From Euperipatoides rowelli (taxonomy: Eukaryota; Onychophora; Udeonychophora; Euonychophora; Peripatopsidae): 10,163 nucleotides of DNA. Shown one piece after another: positions 1-7,857 of the stretch. Each line of letters starts with the position of its first letter. Position 1 is the first letter of the stretch. The stretch lies in NCBI GenBank assembly GCA_003024985.2, contig PXIH01S0002565.1. One strand, written 5' to 3'. The notes under the pieces were generated by a model that did not search any database, was not told where the DNA came from, and was given only the letters and a program-made list of their open reading frames with translations. A program made the translations under genes and the position numbers.

Positions 1-389
1 CATTCTTAGAGATTATATTTTTTAATGCAAATAAAAACTGTTAAAGGTTTATTTTCAGCCTACTTGTGTTTGTTTTGAGCTGCCTTTATAAAAACTACCG
101 ACTGCAAATAAAAAAAATCAGGCTTTGAATCATTGATCTACATTCTAATAGAAGTAACTAGAAACAGTATACAATAAGTGACAATTTACCGCGTTTTTAA
201 CATCTGCGCATATACAGTATTTCTGTAATTACGAGAGTCAACGGAAGTTGGTGTCAAATTATCGAAATCGATCAAAAAAGTATTATTTCATCTCTAGATT
301 ATCCTAGGGTTTAAGCCTGATGTGTTAAATACGTAGTAGGAGTTAGGGTTCAGGGTAAGGTTAGGACTGTAAATAATAAAATAAAGCTG

Positions 390-607
390 CTATCCATTTA
401 CTATAATGTCACTTATTGGATCCAGGTTCGAGGCTCTCATTATTCTGATTGGTCTATGAAGAAAACGTCTGTCTGGTCTGACAACCACACCACTATTACT
501 GGAGTCCACGTGAGATGTTTCAGGCAAAATGATAGACTTTAAGTCAGCATCTGGATTTATATTTTGATACATATTGGAATAAGTCGAATTTTGATTTATT
601 TTTGGAC
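390..607 (-). CDS. Possible 3'-terminal exon of an unrecognised protein
   Basis: Open frame of 71 codons and a stop, read from a possible acceptor TATATTAG|GTCC (AG at 609-608). The encoded peptide is coding-like for this AT-rich DNA: it is polar and has basic and proline-containing stretches such as RPDRRFLHRPIRIMR before the end DPISDIIVNG. The frame also extends upstream to an ATG at 659, but those 18 residues look like translated intron. No family was recognised. It does not match the IRP1 segment expected next, although it is phase-compatible with exon D, a one-in-three coincidence. It could be an alternative last exon, part of a nested gene on the same strand, a transposon relic or a chance frame. 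The pyrimidine tract before the acceptor is weak. Confidence 0.25.
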
Positions 608-949
608 CTAATATAACCAATTTATTAATTAAACAAGCATTTTTTTTACAAAAATACATAAATCAATTTGTGCCTCTATTCTCGATCATCTTACTTCCCA
701 TGCACACTTTTTCAAACCTCAGAAGTGTAGTTACAGTATTTACATCAATGTAAACACTAAATCCACTACTATTTTCTAGGGATAACAAATATATTATTTA
801 TTCAAACATATTTAATAATTAAAGCTAATGTTGTGAAGTTTAAACAGAATCCATTAGCAAAAATAAAAATTACAATGTGAAATGAATTGTAACTTGTAAG
901 GCTGGTGGTACACAGAGCGATATGATAACTCGTGTTGCCTCACGATGAC

Positions 950-1804
950 TTTAACCTTCGAGCGAGTGCGCTGTCGTAAATTTTACGACAAATTCAATTT
1001 TTTTATAAAATGTGTCTATGTATGGTCTTATGGGTTTATCTGTACATTCTATTCCTAAAACTAACTCCCCACTACAATATTGGTAGGTTATTACCATGAA
1101 CATAAGCCCATTTTATAGTTATTTTTTTAGAATTATATGTAAAAAGACGTCCGGACATAAATTTACGACCCGTGCCGCTGATGTAATAATTTTGACTTTC
1201 AGGTTGCATAATACAAATATTAAAAATATTTAGGAATAAACTTATATATTTTTAAAATCAAATTTAATGCAGATTTCAAAAATAAAAAAATAAAAAATTC
1301 TATCTCCAACGACAGAGAAAAAGTAATGGAAAATGTAAGATAAACTGACTTTTTTTTTATTTATTATAGCCGACATTTAGAAAAAAAAAATCATATAAAA
1401 AAATCAGTTTGTTGGAATTTTTTTTTCATTATAAAATTCCTGATAAAAAATAGAACAGAAAAAATACTATTTAAGTTTTTTTCTATCTGTTATAGATTTT
1501 GAAATATTTAACATAATGTATTATTTGGACATACAGTAAATACGAGCGTAATGAATGCCGACATTTAGAAAAAAAACCCTAAAAAAAAAAATCTGTTAGT
1601 TGGAAATCATTTGTTTATATATTATAATTTAAATGTGATAATATAATAAATTTTTCATTATTCAATTAAATATATTTAGTTTATTTTTCTAATTTCATTA
1701 TTACATATATTTAGAAATTTTATACATAGGATCTATGAACCGTAAAAATTACGACACGCGACCGCTCAAGTTAAAAATTTGTGCGCGCCCGCTCGAAGGT
1801 TAAA
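950..1804. repeat. Inner inverted repeat pair of the Harbinger-like element
   Basis: TTTAACCTTCGAGCG at 950-964 is repeated exactly in inverted orientation at 1790-1804. Next to the left copy is a 17-base near-perfect palindrome, GTCGTAAA-T-TTTACGAC (973-989). The word TTACGAC recurs near 1164 and 1749, so the internal ends share a small set of motifs. Confidence 0.7.
1369..1603 (+). repeat. Direct repeat, two 47-base copies
   Basis: Copies at 1369-1415 and 1557-1603 both begin GCCGACATTTAGAAAAAAAA and end in a variant of TCWGTTWGTTGG. The starts are 188 bases apart. The middle of each copy is A-rich, so the identical first 20 bases and the shared ends are the real evidence. This could be an old internal duplication in the transposon. 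Confidence 0.55.
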
Positions 1805-3264
1805 CAACATAGGTTGCAATAAGCTGCGTGACAATTGAAAGGGCGGTAATTTTACGTTGACCTGCGGTGGTTTTCGGAGGAAATAAATATAGCTTGTTTT
1901 AAAAATTCATGAGTCAACTCGCGTGAAACCACGTCCGCTTTTTTATACAACATTGCCCAAGTTTAAAAACCACTGCGAGGTAATGCTCGTTGTCTGAGAC
2001 AACTATTTTATTTTTCGCCAAATTTTATCTCGAGTCAACTGGCGCCAACGCGAGTTATCGTATCGCTCTGTGTATCACCGNCCTAACCTATACCATAAAA
2101 TAGGCTTGAAGCTAGTTGCACAAGAAAATAATAAAAACTTCAGAAAAAACACAACAAAATAACTTTTTAACAATCAATGACGAATATGCAGAACATATAA
2201 GTACACTGTATATACTTATACTGTAGATAAAAATTTCATGATGGGAAGAAGGAAAAATAAGGATAATTTTATTACAAAAGCTGCCCAGAGTAATGGTGTC
2301 AATTTAAGGAAATAGCAATAAGTGAATTTTAAGGGGAATAGCCATTTTAATTATGGAATTAAGTGGATTTATAATTATAGTGTTTATGTATTTAAAAGAT
2401 ATATGTGTACTGAGTATGTCCTAGCCTATTAAGGAAATACAATATGGGTAATTTTACATAGTATTAGTAACAAGTAAATATATGAATTTAATTAAAACAA
2501 ATGGTAAATAAACCAAACTATATAAGCTAGGATGAATTATAGCCCTAAACATAGATAAAATTCAAGAGTTCATGCACCATTTTGTTTAAACTCTAGGCAT
2601 TACCAAATTATGTGCATTACTTGTGTTTTGCCAGTACTAGCTAATTGTGTCAAAGGCATTATATAAGAATATACAACACAATGAAAGAATCATTGAGCAC
2701 ACTTTTTTAGCATTTAGTCTCTACAATCATAAAGTGTCAAGAAATAAAGAAGTTTTTAATCAGCAGTATAAGAAATGTGATCGTCAGCCATTATAATTCT
2801 AGCATACTGTATATCCTCTGGATCATTTCAATTCCATTCGATAGCCTTTTTGGTCAATGAAGAGTGCACACAGCAAAGGAATATTTAAGTAGAGGCCTAA
2901 CAAATGTAATATAATGACTGCAATAATTTATTCAGACCATTTAAGATCACTTTGAACAGAGTCCTAATTAAGTTCCCAATTTTTTTCTAATAGAAAACAC
3001 ATGATCAAACTGTTATTTCGTAATATTCACTGAATATTAATACTCCAGTAAGATTAAGTATAAAATGTAACAAATTTATCAAACAGCATGTGATTTTGAT
3101 GCAAAAATAAAACATAAAGGGGAAAAAAGAATTGGACATAAAAATAAAAAGGTAATGAACAATCAGGTTTTAAAATATTAAATCTTTTCATTTTAGTATG
3201 TACTGTTCGATTATACATCCAACATATTCACTGAAAGCACTGATAAAAGCTTTAGTTGACCTAC

Positions 3265-3436
3265 CCGTTTGTTTTAAATATGTCATACTCTGATCGTCAA
3301 CAGGAAAGAAGCCCACAGTTGCACCATACTCTGGACACATGTTGGAAATGGTGGCTCGATCAGCAATGGACAGTTGAGACACACCATTTCCAAAAAATTC
3401 AACAAATTTGCCTACTACACCTACATGCCTGAGATG
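3265..3436 (-). CDS. IRP1: Iron regulatory protein 1 / cytosolic aconitase, internal exon D
   Basis: This 172-base exon starts in phase 0 after TTTTCTTTTTTAG and encodes 57 codons plus one base. Motifs in order are [51 protein letters not shown] and the first base of a glycine codon. [15 protein letters not shown] is diagnostic for cytosolic aconitase/IRP1; counting from the D-S-H triad in exon B, its cysteine falls at human position 300. That is a conserved cleft residue and not one of the iron-sulphur ligands (437, 503, 506), which are encoded outside the window. The donor ACGG|GTAGGT fits best. An alternative four bases further on (AG|GTCAAC) has a poorer consensus and would add part of an arginine or serine codon. 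If the intron were retained, translation would stop at 3188. Confidence 0.95.
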
Positions 3437-4544
3437 CTAAAAAAGAAAATTTCCAATAAATACAAACAAAAAAAATAAAAAAGTACTTGAATTCAACTTT
3501 CGAAATTCAAGAAATAAATTTAAAAAATCAACAGCTCCACCATACATAAAGGCAAGCTTATACTAGATTGGGATTCCAACTTTGTGATCGTGTTTTTATA
3601 ATATTGGTCAGTCTCTAGAAAAATAAATGCACTCTGCGTAGGAAAAAAAAAAACTTTAACCATGAAAGTCCAACAGACAGAGCCCAGTTAACATATTAGG
3701 GGGATAGAACCCCCCTCCTAAGATATATCTAAAAGTAGATGTGATCTTCAAAAACAAGAGGATGAACATTTAAAAAATTGTCAATTGAGGAAATTTTTTG
3801 CAGCTTTCTCTTTGAACACCGCTAGAATACTTTTTTTCTACACATTTCAATCACAATAATCAAAAGCAAAAAAAATAGCAATGCTTGTATGTCCAACGAA
3901 ACTAGAAAAAATGTTGCACTTACGCTTGTCTCACGAACTAGCAACTGCATCTAGGGAACTTAAGAAAAGACTGGCGTAATAAACTTACGCCTAAACAGTG
4001 CACTGGAACTTCCGCCTGCAACAGCGGCTAATGATTTCCGATGTGCTGATTGAATATTTTATTTTCCTTTTTGTTTTGCTCGAGTCAATTTTATTTTGCA
4101 GTTGTAAAATGAATTTTATGGTTTTATTTCTAAAATTGAAATTTCTCTCGGTGCCAATTTTTTTAAAACATTTTATATTTTACTTTGAACATTTTTTTAT
4201 TAAAATTATGAAATTGTAAAAACTATGGTCCCCTGGCAGGGTGGACGGCCAGGGCTACAGTCCCTCTCCTAAACTGGGCTCTGCAAACAACAACTAACTT
4301 TACCAATATCATATTCACTGTATGTGGTTTACATTAAATTGTATGATAATTGAATTTTTTAAATTTTATATTGTGTGATGTCTGAATTGTGTCAGCAGGT
4401 TAAACTTGTACACAGAATATAATAGTCAATACTCATAAATTTCCAACAATTGTTGCAATATATTGTCACTTGGTTAACTTATAAATAACTAGAAGCAAAG
4501 TATGACACAATAACTATAACAAAGCAAAAAAAAAATAGTAATAC
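3437..4544 (-). other. IRP1 intron between exons C and D
   Basis: A 1108-base GT-AG intron, phase 0 (GTATTA ... TTTTTTAG). Over half of it is the hAT-like element at 3678-4283; the flanks are AT-rich and featureless. Confidence 0.88.
3678..4283. mobile_element. hAT-like non-autonomous DNA transposon, 606 bp
   Basis: The element begins CAGAGCCCAGTT at 3678 and ends with the exact inverse (AACTGGGCTCTG) at 4283; beyond these 12 bases the ends stay similar (runs of GGGGG / GGAGAGGG). CAGRG termini are typical of the hAT superfamily, which makes 8-base target duplications. The flanking octamers (CCAACAGA left, CAAACAAC right) agree at 5 of 8 positions, so the duplication, if real, has decayed. 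Strong hairpins lie next to both ends: GGGGG/CCCCC at 3699-3715 and CCCTGGC/GCCAGGG at 4231-4254. A third, GGCGTAA/TTACGCC with a 5-base loop, sits at 3973-3991. No full transposase frame remains. A short peptide LPPATAAN readable at about 4009-4032 recalls the hAT C-terminal dimerisation motif, but this is too short to rely on. Confidence 0.5.
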
Positions 4545-4684
4545 CTTGGTGATAGTCAGAACAAGATCTGTAGAAGTAGCAAGGGTTCCTAATCGCCCAG
4601 TCAACTTATAACCTATAACTTCAGGTAGAACCATGCTTATTGGCTGACCTAACATAACAGCTTCTGCTTCAATTCCACCAACAC
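4545..4684 (-). CDS. IRP1: Iron regulatory protein 1 / cytosolic aconitase, internal exon C
   Basis: This 140-base exon contributes two bases that finish the glycine codon split with exon B, then 46 codons ending in a complete lysine codon (phase 0). It begins after TTCTTAG and ends ACCAAG|GTATTA. The encoded peptide runs [20 protein letters not shown], then EVIGYKLTG, and ends [26 protein letters not shown] is one of the best conserved blocks of the IRP1/AcnA class and is rebuilt exactly across the exon B/C junction, which fixes both splice sites. It corresponds to about human residues 221-266. The donor is weaker than that of exon B (GTATTA), which is common and not by itself a sign of alternative splicing. 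No frameshift or stop is present, so this looks like a functional gene copy and not a pseudogene. Confidence 0.96.
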
Positions 4685-4885
4685 CTAAGAATTACAAAAA
4701 TGGAACAGATTTAAAATAGCAAAAACATTAAGATGTGAAACAGATTTGTTTTGTTCATATACTAAGGAAAGTGTTATAAAAAATGTTATAATAGTTACAA
4801 AAATAAATATAAAGTTTTATATTATAATGAACGTAAATTACCGTTCACTATACAAGGTGGTGAGGAATGTAATGAACGAAATAAA

Positions 4886-5176
4886 CAGACTGGCAACTTC
4901 AGCTAGGCAAACATTTCTTCTTGTTTAATAAATAACTACTGGTGTGATTTACAAAAGTGTATGCTGTCGCTAGCTAGCCAACTTTGCGGACTAGCATACT
5001 AGATACAAAATAAAATAATCCATGGATGGACTAAATGTCCATCCATGGATTATTTTATTTTGTATCTAGTATGCTAGTCAGCAAAGTTGGCTAGATAGCC
5101 TACACTTTTGTAAATCACACCAGTAGTTATTTATTAAACAAGAAGAAATGTTTGCCTAGCTGAAGTTTCCAGTCTG
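4886..5176. mobile_element. Fold-back MITE: nearly perfect 291 bp palindrome
   Basis: Left arm 4886-5030 (145 bases) and right arm 5038-5176 (139 bases) are inverted copies around a 7-base loop, CTAAATG. The outer end reads CAGACTGGCAACTTCAGC on the left and CAGACTGGAAACTTCAGC on the right (minus strand). The outer ~75 bases differ at one position. The main difference is a 6-base indel near 4966, where the left arm has an extra copy of a GCTAGC-type motif. There is no room for a gene, and open frames across the arms are by-products of the palindrome (both end with the same peptide, QTFLLV). No clean target duplication was found at these borders; TTACCGT at 4839-4845 and its inverse at 5239-5245 may mean the true element is larger. 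Transcribed as part of the IRP1 intron, it would form a hairpin of about 139 base pairs. Confidence 0.75.
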
Positions 5177-5210
5177 TACAGAAGCTGGCTCCTGTACAGA
5201 AGCTGGCTCC
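5175..5210 (+). repeat. 18-base tandem duplication
   Basis: TGTACAGAAGCTGGCTCC occurs twice, exactly, at 5175-5192 and 5193-5210, starting at the right edge of the palindrome. There is no counterpart on its left side. The perfect copies suggest a recent slippage or repair event at the element border. Confidence 0.9.
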
Positions 5211-5560
5211 CGCCAGTGTAAATAAAATATGTTACCTTACGGTAAGTAGCGAGAGCCACTTCCATAGATAAAGACAATAAAATTAAAAAGGTAACAGCCT
5301 TTATGGCAAAATAACAATGCATAATTTACTAATTACACTAAATGCATAATTAATTAACATCGGCCCACGCATTCAGAAGTAGTCTCATCTGTGACTCGTT
5401 TACTAATAGTAATTAACCAAAGTAAAACGTCACAAATAAAGTACAACTTTCCGAATGCACTGGAAAATGCGAACGAATAATAAATAACTAATTACATTAA
5501 TATTATTTCACACACTATATTATATTACATTACAATATCTTCATCATTGTATTGCATTTG

Positions 5561-5656
5561 TTTCATTCGTTTATGATCGTAATTTCAACATTACTATTTT
5601 ATAGCAATAGTTGTGATACAGACGGCAGCTGTGAGATCATAAGTGGATGAATGAAA
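5561..5656. repeat. Imperfect palindrome, probably a decayed fold-back repeat
   Basis: TTTCATTC (5561-5568) and TTATGATC (5571-5578) reappear inverted as GATCATAA (5635-5642) and GAATGAAA (5649-5656). Between them is a second hairpin, ACTATT (5593-5598) with AATAGT (5606-5611). All are nested about one centre near 5602-5608. Arms are short and gapped, so this may be an old element or chance in AT-rich sequence. Confidence 0.4.
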
Positions 5657-6091
5657 TAGCTGATTATTCAAGTGACCGAATCGATGTTAATTTATTTGAC
5701 ACAATTGTATTTAGCTTCTGTGTGTGTCTTTGACTATAAAGATTCCAAGCATATGCACTCTTAATTTTTGTTAACCGTATTTCATCTGTTGATGTTATAT
5801 TACAGATTATATGGTTTAATCTTTATTGTCGTCAAGACTTTGCTGAATAACTTTACAATGATCCCAAACCAGATTCTAATTTAGGAAACTATTGCAGTAT
5901 GTCTATCACTTGGTTACATAAAACCTCAATTATAACTATATGATTTTATTACTCTTCAGCTTGACTACAACTTAAATTACTATTAATAAACAAAAACATG
6001 AAAAAAAAAAAAAAACATATAGAAAATTTTTAATCAACATATTGATGGAACACAAGTTGTCCTAAATATATTTTAATGTTTGATAACTTAC

Positions 6092-6275
6092 CCCAGCCTA
6101 AAATCCCAAGTCCATTGATCATCGTAGTATGAGAATCTGTGCCGACCAGACTATCGGGGTAAATAAAATCATCAACATTAAAAGCAACTCGAGCTAAATA
6201 TTCAAGATTGACTTGATGAACTATACCGGACCCTGGGGGTACAATCAACATATTCTGAAATGCTTTTGCTCCCCA
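6092..6275 (-). CDS. IRP1: Iron regulatory protein 1 / cytosolic aconitase, internal exon B
   Basis: This 184-base exon holds 61 codons plus the first base of a glycine codon. It starts after TTTTTTTAG at WGAKAF and ends ...GILGW-G|GTAAGT, phase 1, a textbook donor. Diagnostic motifs in order are [34 protein letters not shown] and GLGILGW. The histidine in GIVHQ and the D-S-H triad (human IRP1 205-207) are conserved substrate-site residues in the aconitase superfamily. The VNLEYLARV and [10 protein letters not shown] wording is that of the IRP1/AcnA class, not mitochondrial aconitase. The length equals the human segment (159-219) with no gap; the variable patch before YPDSL differs (NVDDFI). 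Bacterial AcnA is similar in sequence, but the introns make this a eukaryotic gene. The protein converts citrate to isocitrate in the cytosol with its 4Fe-4S cluster, or binds iron-responsive mRNA elements without it. Which role dominates here cannot be judged from this part. Confidence 0.97.
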
Positions 6276-7109
6276 CTAAAAAAAGAAAGACAATATAATT
6301 ATATATGCTAAACATAAAAGAAAGATAAAATAAAAAAATAAAAAAATTTCTATCCAAAGATCTGCCTGGATGTTTACAAATATGCATAGCATGATAGATA
6401 TTGCTCGACTAGTTATAGTAGTTTAGCAGAGATAGAAAAACGTATCACATTTTAATCAAAATTAAAAATTGGTACCATAATTAGCTGCTGCTAATGAAAT
6501 TTTGTTTTTAATATTTTAGAGCTAAATAGATTAGATCGGTTCTGTACTTTTAAAATTATGGGAATGATTAGGATTGGCACTACAGTGTTGTGTTGCGATT
6601 CAGTAACCCTTTATTGCTTACCAAACTGTCACCCAAAAGCAGCAATTAAAAATCCATATTAAAAATAGTTAAAAGGCCTCAGTCAAATCAAGTAAATGAG
6701 AATATTTTCAAGTTAAAAAACAAATAATAATAAAAAAAAAATATTTTTACAACATAGTATTGCAATCAAAACAATGTAATACGATAAATGAATGTTGGAA
6801 AAGTTACCAAAAATTTTTTTTTATATTGTTCTAGTATTTAGCAACTTGTGATGATCGGCAGAACAATATGGTCCATACAATCGTTATAACCAATACCTGC
6901 TATAAGATGGAGACTGAAGCTTATTATAATTTAGTGTAGCAAGAGAAACAAATATAATAAGGCAGCATTGCTGGATCTAAACTCCACTTAATTTTATACA
7001 TTAAAATAAAGTTTACAAGCTTGCCTCTGTACAGCATTGTCAAATGTTCATGTCCCAAACCTTCACTTAGTGCTAACGCACTATACAATAATAAAATAAA
7101 GTTTTGTAA

Positions 7110-7286
7110 ATGGACATCCAACCTCCCATTAAAGATGTGATGGACTACATTTCTACGGGTGAACTGGATGAAGGTGGAAGCATGTATAACCCTCAGAGAA
7201 GCGCTGTAGGTTGCTACAATAAAATATCATTTGACTTCTTAACTCCGCAGTCATTCATCAGAATTTTAGCCCATAAAAAAACTTAA
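7110..7286 (+). pseudogene. Coding-like 58-codon frame, possible transposon gene fossil
   Basis: This is a plus-strand frame from ATG (directly after a TAA) to TAA, inside the IRP1 intron and antisense to it. Its base composition is much less AT-rich than its surroundings. The peptide starts MDIQPPIKDVMDYI and includes DEGGSMYNPQRSAV. The layout P-P-x-x-DV-x-D-[FY]-[LI] followed by (D)EG-x-S-x-x-x ... RSAV recalls the N-terminal core-binding region of eukaryotic tyrosine-recombinase elements (DIRS/Crypton-like), with one residue gained and two lost. That resemblance is from memory and weak. No catalytic region follows; instead the G-poor tract begins right at the stop. An alternative is a chance open frame. 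Confidence 0.3.
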
Positions 7287-7790
7287 TTCCTACCCAACCG
7301 CAACAAACCTAACTCTCCACCAGTTAATTCTTTACCCAACCAATCCAATCTCCCATCCCCTCAAAACCCAGCCAATTAGTCAGAACCCTTACCCCAGCAC
7401 CCCTTTCCCTCTACAATCCTAGCTCTCTCTCCATCTCCAATCCACTACAATGAATTACTATGTTCTAAATTTTACAAACCGACCCTCCTCATTACCAACT
7501 CTTTTCACTCAAATCCTCGTTTTAAAACTTCCGGATCTAGCCTGAAACAATAATTCCTTCCTCTATCATTAACATATAAGTTGTCTTCCTCTCCAATAGT
7601 GCCAAAACTTTTGTATAATTTTAAATTTTTCTTTACACAAATTCCATGTAAACCACCTTTTCCCTTCCTGTTAAAATATCTATTTGTTTATTCCACTTTA
7701 TAATCTAATCCCTCTACCACCACACTCAACATTACTCCCACCCACAAACATAAATAGTAATCAATCCTACCTTTGTCAATTTTTTTTTTG
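7261..7790 (+). other. G-depleted, C-rich strand-asymmetric tract
   Basis: By hand count the plus strand has 166 C but only 28 G in these 530 bases, and the skew is steady over the whole length. It contains many CCC, CTCC and CAACC words but no short repeating unit. The skew ends abruptly at a T run near 7782-7789. On the IRP1 sense strand this would be a G-rich, C-poor intron stretch. No gene, tandem repeat or known structure explains it. Confidence 0.8.
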
Positions 7791-7818
7791 CTAATTCTAT
7801 TGTGAAACCTCTACGTGG

Positions 7819-7857
7819 AGAACACTTGTATTTATTTATTTATGCATACGGTGTTCT
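7819..7857. repeat. Short hairpin with TTTA microsatellite loop
   Basis: GAGAACAC and GTGTTCTC form an 8-base stem around a loop that contains a short run of TATT units (about 7828-7842). It marks the end of the skewed tract, about 30 bases after it. Confidence 0.45.

Larger units (their letters stand above)
900..2083. mobile_element. Non-autonomous PIF/Harbinger-like DNA transposon, 1184 bp
   Basis: The ends are inverted repeats of about 38 bases. The left begins GGCTGGTGGTACACAGAGCG at 900; the right, read on the minus strand from 2083, begins GGNCGGTGATACACAGAGCG. Both continue GATAYGATAACTCGYGTTG, with about 33 of 37 comparable positions identical; one base (2081) is N. The element is flanked on both sides by TAA (897-899 and 2084-2086). 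A three-base TWA target duplication and termini starting GG are the signature of PIF/Harbinger elements. No transposase or Myb-like open frame is present inside, so any movement would need a partner element. A second, inner pair of exact 15-base inverted repeats lies at 950-964 and 1790-1804, so the right side carries about 280 bases beyond it against about 50 on the left. The interior is AT-rich with A/T homopolymers. The family call rests on termini and target site only. Confidence 0.65.
1..3264 (-). other. IRP1 intron downstream of exon D (partial), or intergenic DNA
   Basis: The exon expected after exon D, which in other animals leads towards the SGPKRP block, was not found on the minus strand here, so this is most simply one intron of more than 3.26 kb. 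It carries the Harbinger-like element at 900-2083 and an unexplained open frame ending at 390. The stretch 2090-3180 is AT-rich with no recognisable gene, structure or repeat apart from two TACTGTA motifs. The stretches 1-389 and 661-899 hold nothing clear. Confidence 0.6.
4685..6091 (-). other. IRP1 intron between exons B and C
   Basis: A 1407-base GT-AG intron, phase 1 (GTAAGT ... TTCTTAG). It contains the 291 bp palindrome at 4886-5176, an 18 bp tandem duplication at 5175-5210, and an imperfect palindrome around 5561-5656. The stretch 5660-6060 is AT-rich with a 16-base A run near 6001 and nothing else that can be supported. Confidence 0.88.

Noticed and set aside
341-366. Telomere-like words (TTAGGG, TTAGG) in one cluster
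   Set aside because: Only two or three imperfect units, not in a regular array; too short for an interstitial telomere.
423-434. Box-B-like GGTTCGAGGCT, as in tRNA genes and tRNA-derived SINEs
   Set aside because: No box A, no cloverleaf and no T-run terminator nearby; it also lies inside the minus-strand open frame.
3403-3436. Reading the CPEYGAT cysteine in exon D as an iron-sulphur ligand
   Set aside because: Counting residues from the D-S-H triad places it at human position 300; the ligands (437, 503, 506) are in later exons outside the window.
3998-4219. 73-codon plus-strand open frame inside the hAT-like element
   Set aside because: It begins with GTG, is dominated by F, L and I from T-rich DNA, and matches nothing; a chance frame. 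Only a short piece in a different frame resembles a hAT motif.
4746-5322. Open frames 4746-4928 (plus) and 5134-5322 (minus)
   Set aside because: Both run into the palindrome arms and end with the same peptide because the arms are inverted copies. No independent coding signal.
6202-6387. 61-codon minus-strand frame overlapping exon B
   Set aside because: Wrong frame relative to the conserved IRP1 exon, and mostly intron; a shadow.
6924-7121. 65-codon minus-strand frame
   Set aside because: Peptide is unremarkable, and composition follows the AT-rich intron; no motif or splice context supports it.
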